Positions 57,187-64,000 of a stretch of DNA of 64,000 nt are shown piece after piece. The translations under genes were made by a program, and so were the position numbers. Below the pieces are notes generated by a model. The model was given only the letters and a program-made list of their open reading frames with translations. It searched no databases and was not told where the DNA came from. Positions within the stretch are counted from its first letter, which is position 1, and each line of letters begins with the position of its first letter. Source of the DNA: JBARDN01 sp963755705 (GTDB lineage Bacteria > Desulfobacterota > Binatia > Binatales > Binataceae); the NCBI GenBank assembly GCA_963755705.1, contig CAVWKW010000001.1, forward strand, positions 186,001-250,000, read 5' to 3'.

Positions 57187-59052
57187 ATGAACGGGAATCG
57201 AGAGACGGGTCGAGGAGTGCGGTGGCGTAGTCTTATCGTCGCCACCGTAGCCACGGTCGCGACCTTATGGTCGTCGGCCGCAATGGCGACCATCACCCAG
57301 GGCGACTTTTCGGTGTTCGGGTTCTTCGAGACCCGGGAGGAAGGGCGCTGGGGTGAGGGTTCGAGCAACAATAACGGAACGCCGACCACGCTGACGCATC
57401 CGACGCCCACCACCACGCTCGCTACGCCGGGCACGGCGGCGACGGAGAACGGCGGCAGCTTCGACTTCAACCACTGGGATCTGGATGAGATGCGCCAGCT
57501 CGGCGATATCCGTCCCGACTACCACTTCGTAAAGAACTACAAGTTCTTGGGCCGCTTCGACACGCTGTTCCTGAAGGATGCGGATTTCTTCGCGTTCTAT
57601 CGGCCGTGGTACGACGCGTTCGGCTCGATCAAGGACAAAGGCCGCGCCGAGACCAATCGCGACTGGACGCCATATACACAGCAGCAGTTGCAGCAGCAGT
57701 ATTTCCGCGACGACCTGCACGAATACTATGCGCAGTTGAACTTCACGGATAACTTCTCGGCCCGTATCGGCAAGCAGGAAGTCATCTGGTCGGAAGCCGA
57801 CGCGCTGTCAGGCACGGAAATCACGAACTCGATCGACTCGACCTACCACGGCTTCTACGGCGCGGAAGCTGCGGAAGATCAGCGCAAGAACGTGCGCATG
57901 ATCAAGTTCAACTATATCCTGCCCGATTTCTTGAAGACCGCGAACAACGAAATTGAAGCGTTCGTGATCCCGGGTGACTTTCAAGGCGACGCCGACATCG
58001 TCAACACCTCGGACTCCCGTAACCCGTGGGTGGTTCCCGCCGCATCCGGAAAAGTACAGTACAACCAGAATGGGCAGGCGGTTCGCTCCCAAACCTACCT
58101 CGACGCCGAAGCCAAGCCGATGCTTTATTCGGGCGGCCTGTTCTTTGACGAAGTAGTGCAGACTCACGGGAGTTATCCGTCGAACTCGCTGCATAACAGC
58201 GAATTCGGTATGCGCCTTTCGAGCTTGCTGCCGATCGGCAACGGCCTGCAGGCAAGCTTCATTTATCTGTATGAGGCGCGCAACAACGCCGAAGGCGTTT
58301 GCTCCTCATGCACTGCTGCGGTTGTTAATTCGATGCCGGGGGCCAAGGGATACACCTACTCGGCGCCGGGTGTTTTCATCAACACGGGACACTACGCGTA
58401 CGGACCTCCGCGTGCGGGTGTACCGAAGGCCGGAACGATCAAGGTTATACTCTCCGAAGATTTCCGCCGCGACAATTACTTCGGACTTACCGGCACCTAC
58501 TACGACAAGGATCTGACCGATATCGTTTATCGATACGACACCCTGTACGCGCCGAATGAAGGCATCAACACGACCAACACTACCGGTCCTCCGTACACTG
58601 GCGGACCGGGAAGCGGCGCAACGCTGACCGAAAACGCACGTTTCATCGTTGCCGGCGACCGTCCGACGTATATACCGTGGATCTCGAAACAACACACATT
58701 CCTGACGTTCCAGTACGTCAACACATGGTATCCGGACCGCCCGACCAATGCGGTTCCGAACGTCGGAAACTCCTTCGGCAAGGTGCGCGAGGACAGCAAC
58801 TTTTTCTTCCTCGCGGCGACCAACTGGCTGATGAACGGACAGCTCACTGCGACCAACGTCTTCCAGTGGGATATTGACGACACCTGCGGAGCGTTTACCT
58901 CGACCAACGTGTACCGCTATTCGCGCAACGTGCTGTTCGGTGTGAACACCGCGTGGTTCCTGGGCCGCTCGGGCCGCTACACGGATCCATTCTTGTACAG
59001 CCGTTCACAGCGTGAAAGTCTCCTCGAGTTCACGATGTCTTACGAAATCTAA
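57187..59052 (+). CDS. DUF1302-family outer membrane protein
   Basis: A 621-residue exported protein with a signal peptide (SLIVATVATVATLWSSAAMA). The mature part is rich in aromatic, amphipathic strands and ends LLEFTMSYEI, the C-terminal strand of an outer-membrane barrel. Blocks such as YYAQLNFTDNFSARIGKQEVIWSEADAL and FNYILPDFLKTANNEIEAFVIPGDFQ match the DUF1302 family, often found in gene sets for hydrophobic substrates such as steroids, terpenoids and hydrocarbons. A Thr/Pro-rich insert occupies residues 60-95. ATG 57187 is chosen with a GGGGGTG run upstream. It is its own transcription unit with a terminator. Confidence 0.8.
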   Translation: MNGNRETGRGVRWRSLIVATVATVATLWSSAAMATITQGDFSVFGFFETREEGRWGEGSSNNNGTPTTLTHPTPTTTLATPGTAATENGGSFDFNHWDLDEMRQLGDIRPDYHFVKNYKFLGRFDTLFLKDADFFAFYRPWYDAFGSIKDKGRAETNRDWTPYTQQQLQQQYFRDDLHEYYAQLNFTDNFSARIGKQEVIWSEADALSGTEITNSIDSTYHGFYGAEAAEDQRKNVRMIKFNYILPDFLKTANNEIEAFVIPGDFQGDADIVNTSDSRNPWVVPAASGKVQYNQNGQAVRSQTYLDAEAKPMLYSGGLFFDEVVQTHGSYPSNSLHNSEFGMRLSSLLPIGNGLQASFIYLYEARNNAEGVCSSCTAAVVNSMPGAKGYTYSAPGVFINTGHYAYGPPRAGVPKAGTIKVILSEDFRRDNYFGLTGTYYDKDLTDIVYRYDTLYAPNEGINTTNTTGPPYTGGPGSGATLTENARFIVAGDRPTYIPWISKQHTFLTFQYVNTWYPDRPTNAVPNVGNSFGKVREDSNFFFLAATNWLMNGQLTATNVFQWDIDDTCGAFTSTNVYRYSRNVLFGVNTAWFLGRSGRYTDPFLYSRSQRESLLEFTMSYEI

Positions 59053-59073
59053 CTCCTGAGCGTGGACGCAAAG

Positions 59074-59110
59074 GGCGGCTGTGGCGCGCGCTACAGCCGC
59101 CTTTGTTTTT
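59074..59110 (+). terminator. Intrinsic terminator of DUF1302 gene
   Basis: GGCGGCTGT (59074-59082) pairs with ACAGCCGCC (59093-59101) around a GC-rich loop and is followed by TTTGTTTTT. It lies 22 bp after the stop. Confidence 0.85.
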
Positions 59111-59209
59111 CTGACGATCGGCGTGGTGTCGGCCGGGGATGCGCCAATTTCATGACCTCCGATCCGCGACATGATAGGATGCATGAATTGACTCAGGTGG
59201 AGGATAGGT

Positions 59210-59719
59210 TTGTCGCACGCGGCCAATTGGTACCTGATTCGCACCAAAACCGGAAAGGAACGATGGGTCCGGGATCAATTGCGGCCCGCCGTTGAAGAGG
59301 TGTTTCTGCCTTTGCTGCGCGCAAAGGTGCCGCGCTGGGGCCGGATGACGATGAGTGTCGGGCCCCTGTTTCCCTGCTATGTATTCGCGCGTTTCGATCT
59401 CGAGGCGAGCTATTTTGATGTGAAATATATGGCGGGAGTTCGCGGCATCGTTTCCGCCGGAACGGATCCGCTGGCGGTGCCTGAAGCGATCGTCGCGGAG
59501 ATTCGCAAGCGCGGAATTGACGATATAGTCGAAATAGTCGAACGCCCGTTCGATAGCGGACAACGCGTGACAGTGGTTGAAGGACCCTTTCGAGGCTTCG
59601 AAGCAGTTTTCGATCGTTATCTTTCAGGCGCCGAACGGGTCGCGATCCTGCTGAGCGCACTCGAGTCGGGCGGCCTGCGGGTCGTGCTGCCCGCCTCCGC
59701 AGTCGCCAAAATAACCTGA
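59210..59719 (+). CDS. NusG paralogue (RfaH/LoaP-type antiterminator)
   Basis: A 169-residue specialised NusG. The N-terminal NGN domain starts ANWYLIRTKTGKERWVRDQL and includes PLFPCYVFARFDLEASYFDVKYMAGVRGIVSAG; the C-terminal KOW segment is GQRVTVVEGPFRGFEAVFDRYL. Such paralogues join RNA polymerase to prevent early termination in long exopolysaccharide operons, and here it lies directly upstream of a polysaccharide export gene. It starts at TTG 59210, with GGTGGAGGAT 6 bp upstream; the ATG-poor start suggests low translation. The housekeeping NusG must be encoded elsewhere. Confidence 0.85.
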   Translation: MSHAANWYLIRTKTGKERWVRDQLRPAVEEVFLPLLRAKVPRWGRMTMSVGPLFPCYVFARFDLEASYFDVKYMAGVRGIVSAGTDPLAVPEAIVAEIRKRGIDDIVEIVERPFDSGQRVTVVEGPFRGFEAVFDRYLSGAERVAILLSALESGGLRVVLPASAVAKIT

Positions 59720-59753
59720 AGCGGCCGCGCGGCCAGTATTTGGATGCTGCCGG

Positions 59754-60380
59754 ATGCCGATGAATTCGCCCGCCGTATCGCGACCACGCCGCCAAACCCT
59801 GTTAGCAGTGCTCGTGATGATGCTGGTCGCGATGGCGGCAATGCTGACGGGATGCGCCGGCTCGAGCTCGCCCTACGATCAGTCTAGCTGGCTCGATCTC
59901 GGCAAGCCTAATCTGACTTCGTTTCTGGGGGTGGAATTCGGATCGTCAATCGATCGTGTGCGCGAAGAGCTTCCGGACGGCGACTTCGAGACCAGCCCCT
60001 ACGGCGCCAATGCATGGCGGGTTGGAAGCGTCGAGTCGGGAGGAGTCCGTTACAGCACCGTGGTCTTCGAATTCACCGACAATACCGGGATGCAGATGGC
60101 GGTCGCCGAATTCGCTCCCGAAGATGGAGCGGCAGTCCTGAGCCAGCTGAAGCGCGCCCTTGGAGAACCTGCGGCCCTGCGCTCTGGTGCAAGCGGATCG
60201 AGTACGGCAGCCGGCACACATCCAGGAGATGACGACCTCATTGCGAGCTGGGATCTGCCGCATAACGAGAAAGTGACGTTCAACGGTCCCGATCAGCAGG
60301 TCGAGATGCTGGGACCGGCCGGCTCGCCGCTACGGCATGATTTGGTGATGCGGCGGGAAGAGAACCAGGGGACGGAATGA
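59754..60380 (+). CDS. Lipoprotein, unknown function
   Basis: A 208-residue protein with a lipoprotein signal (TLLAVLVMMLVAMAAMLTGCAGS, Cys around residue 34). The mature part starts SWLDLGKPNLTSFLGVEFGSSIDRVREELPDG and contains a strand-rich domain (YSTVVFEFTDNTGMQMAVAEF) that I do not recognise. It lies 34 bp after the NusG paralogue and before the SLBB export gene, so it likely belongs to the same envelope/polysaccharide locus. The start may be ATG 59754 or ATG 59760. Confidence 0.65.
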   Translation: MPMNSPAVSRPRRQTLLAVLVMMLVAMAAMLTGCAGSSSPYDQSSWLDLGKPNLTSFLGVEFGSSIDRVREELPDGDFETSPYGANAWRVGSVESGGVRYSTVVFEFTDNTGMQMAVAEFAPEDGAAVLSQLKRALGEPAALRSGASGSSTAAGTHPGDDDLIASWDLPHNEKVTFNGPDQQVEMLGPAGSPLRHDLVMRREENQGTE

Positions 60381-60812
60381 CAAAGCCGTCAATCGGCGGT
60401 GTCAAGCCAGACACGCAGTCAGCTTTTTTGGATATCTCTGCGCCTCGAACCCCTCTGGACCTTGAACCGGCTGCATAAGATAGCGTATTAAATCCAGCCA
60501 TACGTACTAGAAAAAGCAACAGTCATCGGGCAGCATAGGTTGCTACTTCGTCGATCGTCCGGTGAGGCTTCGGCCACCGAATCCTGCGCGCTCGGGCATA
60601 GCGCTGACAATAGCCGCCGTCTTAAGCACAGATGGGATGGCGGACGCTTGCTGGCGTCGTTGAGTGTCGCGGAATCATGTCTGTCAAAGAAATTTCCTAT
60701 AACGGCCTATCATACTTTCTTTTCGTAATTATTTGGTTATCATTGTCCATCTTTGTCTTTAGACGCACGTGCAGGTCGGCGGGGGTTGCGCTTCGCGCGT
60801 GAGATCTCAGTG
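60381..60812 (+). other. AT-richer leader region before export gene
   Basis: About 430 bp without a supported gene; a 62-codon frame at 60540-60728 has no ribosome site. The last 120 bp (60690-60780) are clearly AT-richer than the surroundings and probably hold the promoter of the SLBB gene. A long untranslated leader would be a natural target for the NusG paralogue encoded just upstream, but I found no match to the ops sequence known for RfaH. Confidence 0.4.
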
Positions 60813-63773
60813 ATGCGGTTGTTCCGCAAACTTTATCATTCGATTGTTGGTTCAGCGATCGTGCCGTTGTTAGTCGCCGCGGCGCTGCTATTTTGGACTC
60901 CGCAACTTCTGCACGCTGCTGGACTTGACGATGGATCAACTCTGTCCGGTTCCTCACAGAATGAAAACGGATCGAATCCGGGCTATGGGCAGCCACTTTC
61001 TGATGGCAGCAATAGCGGCGCGTCTGGTTACGCCGGATGTTTTAAGCTCGACGATCCGAACGCCGATGCCAAAGCAGCGGCGGGAATGTCGCCGTGCGCT
61101 CCTACTCAAGGCTCGGCTGCGGGAACGCTGGATCCCGGAAGCATGTCTGGTTCCGCACCGATGGGCAGTGCGTCCGCAGGCGCGTCGCCCGCAGAGCTTG
61201 GCAACTCTGTAAACAAACAGTCAGTCAGCGAGATGATGCAGAAGCTCGGCATCTCCTCAGATGAAGTCGGAGAGTTGCGCAGCCGGATGTCCGGAGGCGG
61301 ACTCAGTCCCGACGATATTCAGGAGCTGTGCCTGCATTTTGCCTCAAAGCAACTCGGTCCCGCCGACGTTCAGGGAATCTTGACCGGCATGGGTCTGGCC
61401 TTCACCCAGGCGCAGATCGATCAACTTAAGAGCTGCACCCAGCTCGCGCTGCCGCAGTCGTCACCGTCGCCCGCCGGCGCATCCGGTGGACAAGCGCCAG
61501 CGGAAGTATCATCGATCGAGCGCACCTTTCGTGGGCTCGATTCCGGCGCCGCGCCGCAGGCGCCAAGCACCTACGATCTGACGCAGTTCGGATACTCGCT
61601 GTTTTCGGCGCAGATGGCGGCCGCGAGTGGCGCCGATATCCCGCTTGGCACCAACTACATGATTGGCCCCGGCGACGAGATGCGGGTGCTCATCTGGGGA
61701 CGGATCAACAATACGCTGACCCTGACCGTAGGACGCGACGGGTCGATCGTGATTCCGCAGATCGGTCCGCTGCAGGTCGCCGGGCTGAGCTTCGACCAGG
61801 CAAAAAAACTCATCGAGGATCGCGCCGGCCAGATCACCGGCGTCAAGGTCGATGTAACGATGGGGCGGCTGCGCTCGGTCCAGGTGTTCGTGGTTGGCGA
61901 GGTCGCCAAACCCGGCGCCTACTCGGTGAGTGCCTTGTCACACGTTTCCAACGCGCTCGAAGCGGCGGGAGGAATCACCAAGATCGGCAGCTTGCGCCGG
62001 ATCGAGTTGCGCCACGGCAATCAGGCCTCGAGTGTTATTGATCTCTACGGGTTGCTGCTCGACGGGCGGATTCCTGGTGATGACCAGTTGCAGCCTGGAG
62101 ATGTGGTCTTTGTCCCCGTGATTGGTCCGGTTGCCGGGGTCGCGGGCGACGTGAAGCGTCCTGCCATTTACGAACTCGCCGGGCAGTCAGAATCGATCTC
62201 AAATCTGATCAAACTCGCGGGCGGTATCAGCGCCTTTGGGTACTCGCAGCGAGTGCAGCTCGAACGGGTCGAGAATCACGCGCGGCGAATTGCGCTCGAC
62301 GTTGACTTGGGCGAGGTCCGTTCGGCCCGGTTCGTGGTTCACGACGGTGATCTTATCAAGGTCTATCCGGTGCTGCCGGCCGAGCATGACATCGTCGTGA
62401 TCCGCGGCAACGTAAATCGTCCGGGCAAATACCAGTGGCATCCGGGGATGAGGGTTTCCGATCTAATCGCCTCAGCAGAGGGTGTCGCGCCGCACACATT
62501 CTTCAAGTACGCACTGGTCCGGCGCAAGGAAGGCAAGGCCAGAACCGTGCGCCTGGTCGCGGTCGATCTTGGCGACGCGCTTTCCGACCAGGCTTCCGGT
62601 CCCGGCGATATAGCGCTCCAGCAGGAAGACGACCTGACCGTCTACAGCGAGTCGCAGATGAAATATCTGCCGACTGTCGAAGTGATGGGCGAAGTTCGCA
62701 ATCCCGGCTACTACGTGCTGAGCCAGGGGATGCATGTGAGCGACTTGCTCTATCTCGCCGGCGGTCTCAGGGACGACGCGTATCAGAAGCAGGCCGAGCT
62801 TGCTCGAACCCAGGTCGTCAACGGCGCGCATACCAGCCATACATTTATCGACGTCGATTTGCGCTCGGCTCTGAGTGGGGTTGACGAACATAACCCGATG
62901 CTCGAGGCGAACGATCAACTCTTCGTACGCAAGGCCACCGATTGGCATCTGCCCTGGGTGGTTTATGTGCGCGGCCGGGTTGCGCGCCCGGGCCCGTACA
63001 CGGTTCACGAAGGCGAGCGAATCGCCTCGGTGCTCGAGCGGGCAGGGGGCTTGATGCCTGATGCCTACCTGCCGGCCGCGATTCTCATCCGTCAGTCGGT
63101 CAAGGAGTTGCAGCAGGAGCGCCTGGATCAGGCCCGCGGCCGTCTGCGCGAGGCGATCGCGCGCGCGCAACTGACGCCTACTGTCGCTTCGGCCGCCTCG
63201 CCTCCCGCTCCGGGGCAGCCGAATGAGAACTCGCAAGGCCTGACGATGCTCCAGCAGGTGCTGCAGCAGTCCGAGGGGCAGCAGGCGCAGGGCAGGCTTG
63301 TGATCCATCTGAAGCCACTCGATGAACTCGCCAATTCGCCCGACAATATCGCGATGATCGATCAGGATGTCCTGACGATTCCGCGCCGTCCCTCTGACGT
63401 GAATGTCCTTGGCGAGGTTTACAGCCCCAATGCGGTGGTCTGGGCTCCCGGACTCTCGGTGCGCGATTGCCTGAACATGGCGGGCGGCCCAACCGAAGGC
63501 GCGGACGCGGACCATACCATGGTGATCAAGGCGGATGGATCCGTCTGGACCGACGAGGGTATCAAGCAAAGTAAGCGCTCGACGATGTTTCCGCTGCTGC
63601 CGGTCATCTCGGGCGGACTGATGGATTCGAAAGTCGCGCCGGGCGACACGATCTATGTGCCGGAGCAGCTCATTTATACGAGCAAGCTCCAATACGCGTT
63701 GACGATTACGAGCATCATCGCGCAATCGTTGAGCGGACTGGCGATAGTAGGAATTTTGGCAGCATCACTTTAA
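60813..63773 (+). CDS. Large multi-SLBB polysaccharide export protein
   Basis: A 986-residue secreted export protein, two to three times the length of Wza (about 380). A signal sequence (VPLLVAAALLFWTPQLLHA) precedes a low-complexity Gly/Ser/Ala region (residues 40-250). The Poly_export domain is NYMIGPGDEMRVLIWGRINN... VGRDGSIVIPQIGPLQVAG (about 290-350). It is followed by a series of SLBB domains: VQVFVVGEVAKPGAYSVS, IVVIRGNVNRPGKYQWH, VEVMGEVRNPGYYVLS, VVYVRGRVARPGPYTVHEG and VNVLGEVYSPNAVVW. A C-terminal helix (TITSIIAQSLSGLAIVGILA) ends the protein. ATG 60813 fits the signal peptide. It would form the outer-membrane conduit. Confidence 0.88.
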   Translation: MRLFRKLYHSIVGSAIVPLLVAAALLFWTPQLLHAAGLDDGSTLSGSSQNENGSNPGYGQPLSDGSNSGASGYAGCFKLDDPNADAKAAAGMSPCAPTQGSAAGTLDPGSMSGSAPMGSASAGASPAELGNSVNKQSVSEMMQKLGISSDEVGELRSRMSGGGLSPDDIQELCLHFASKQLGPADVQGILTGMGLAFTQAQIDQLKSCTQLALPQSSPSPAGASGGQAPAEVSSIERTFRGLDSGAAPQAPSTYDLTQFGYSLFSAQMAAASGADIPLGTNYMIGPGDEMRVLIWGRINNTLTLTVGRDGSIVIPQIGPLQVAGLSFDQAKKLIEDRAGQITGVKVDVTMGRLRSVQVFVVGEVAKPGAYSVSALSHVSNALEAAGGITKIGSLRRIELRHGNQASSVIDLYGLLLDGRIPGDDQLQPGDVVFVPVIGPVAGVAGDVKRPAIYELAGQSESISNLIKLAGGISAFGYSQRVQLERVENHARRIALDVDLGEVRSARFVVHDGDLIKVYPVLPAEHDIVVIRGNVNRPGKYQWHPGMRVSDLIASAEGVAPHTFFKYALVRRKEGKARTVRLVAVDLGDALSDQASGPGDIALQQEDDLTVYSESQMKYLPTVEVMGEVRNPGYYVLSQGMHVSDLLYLAGGLRDDAYQKQAELARTQVVNGAHTSHTFIDVDLRSALSGVDEHNPMLEANDQLFVRKATDWHLPWVVYVRGRVARPGPYTVHEGERIASVLERAGGLMPDAYLPAAILIRQSVKELQQERLDQARGRLREAIARAQLTPTVASAASPPAPGQPNENSQGLTMLQQVLQQSEGQQAQGRLVIHLKPLDELANSPDNIAMIDQDVLTIPRRPSDVNVLGEVYSPNAVVWAPGLSVRDCLNMAGGPTEGADADHTMVIKADGSVWTDEGIKQSKRSTMFPLLPVISGGLMDSKVAPGDTIYVPEQLIYTSKLQYALTITSIIAQSLSGLAIVGILAASL

Positions 63774-63842
63774 AAGGGGGGTCGCTCAAACGGCCGGGGC
63801 AGCACTCCGGCGCGGAGTCACCGAGCGATCCGGGGAGGAGAC

Positions 63843-64000
63843 GTGCGGTACGGGGGCGGGAGTGTGCTGATTGCGGCTGTTGCGGCGGTAATTCTTGCCG
63901 CTGCGGCGCCGGTGTGCGGAGGCTCGCCCAGCGCCCGCACGAATCTGGACGGCGGACCAAGGCTCTCACGCCAGGAATCCGCGCGTCTGATTCGCGCGGT
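63843..64000 (+). CDS. Partial secreted protein at window edge
   Basis: A gene starting at GTG 63843 with a strong GGGGAGGAG ribosome site (63831-63839) and running off the window. The first 25 residues form a signal peptide (SVLIAAVAAVILAAAAPVCGG). It lies 70 bp after the SLBB gene, so it probably continues the polysaccharide operon; too little is visible to name it. Confidence 0.6.
   Translation, partial: MRYGGGSVLIAAVAAVILAAAAPVCGGSPSARTNLDGGPRLSRQESARLIRA

Noticed and set aside
62472..63725. A 417-codon minus-strand frame opposite the SLBB gene
   Set aside because: The plus-strand SLBB and Poly_export motifs are unmistakable, and the antisense product is Arg/His-rich.
1..64000. CRISPR array or rRNA operon
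   Set aside because: No series of regularly spaced identical repeats and no rRNA-like conserved stretches were seen while reading the window.

Overview
The window reads as a chromosome piece from a GC-rich uncultured bacterium. The mix of genes (luciferase-like flavin oxidoreductase, acyl-CoA dehydrogenase, SCP-x type thiolase, HMG-CoA-synthase-like/zinc-ribbon fusion, Rieske oxygenase, two thioesterases, carboxymuconolactone-decarboxylase fold, secreted phosphoesterase, DUF1302 outer membrane protein) resembles soil Binatota-type genomes, but that placement is an inference from gene content, not a phylogeny. Outer-membrane efflux and export proteins show a diderm envelope. A selenocysteine tRNA is present.

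Region 1 (about 2.3-11.1 kb) is an integrated mobilizable element: an XRE repressor and an ImmA-type protease, a VirB2/TrbC-like pilin, a DUF2274 protein, a ribbon-helix-helix protein, a TrwB/TraD-type coupling protein, a MOBF (TrwC-like) relaxase, an excisionase-like HTH protein and a tyrosine integrase that stops 15 bp before tRNA-Sec. The mobilization order RHH-coupling protein-relaxase is that of R388 trwABC. The palindrome GCTA-NN-TAGC lies over the -10 region at three places (before the repressor, before the pilin gene and before the HTH/integrase pair), which suggests one switch for the whole element. ImmA, the pilin and the coupling protein each carry frameshifts. An MFS gene and an orphan gene precede the element.

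Region 2 (11-27 kb) is housekeeping and lipid/aromatic metabolism: PncC, DoxX, hydrolases, Mug, amidohydrolase, histidine kinase, LLM oxidoreductase, acyl-CoA dehydrogenase, Rieske oxygenase, thiolase plus HMGCS-like partner, then two RRM RNA-binding proteins. Region 3 (27-35 kb) holds a YtcA/MdtN/MdtO-like efflux operon with a divergent TolC-type lipoprotein, a short palindrome-ended repeat that abuts a truncated antitoxin-like gene, and an ABC-2 exporter.

Region 4 (35-50 kb) contains a TTC38-like repeat protein, a membrane protein, a csoR-HPP-HPP operon divergent from a copper ATPase, a Kir-type channel, a desaturase translationally coupled to a cyclopropane synthase, and a Tat-exported multicopper oxidase. 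Region 5 (50-55 kb) is a peroxide-defence cluster: a PerR-like regulator behind a perfect 19-bp palindrome, rubrerythrin, an Fe-S oxidoreductase and DUF3501. Region 6 (55-64 kb) has a secreted beta-propeller protein, a DUF1302 protein, and the start of a polysaccharide locus led by a NusG paralogue, a lipoprotein and a very large SLBB export protein. No CRISPR array or rRNA was seen.
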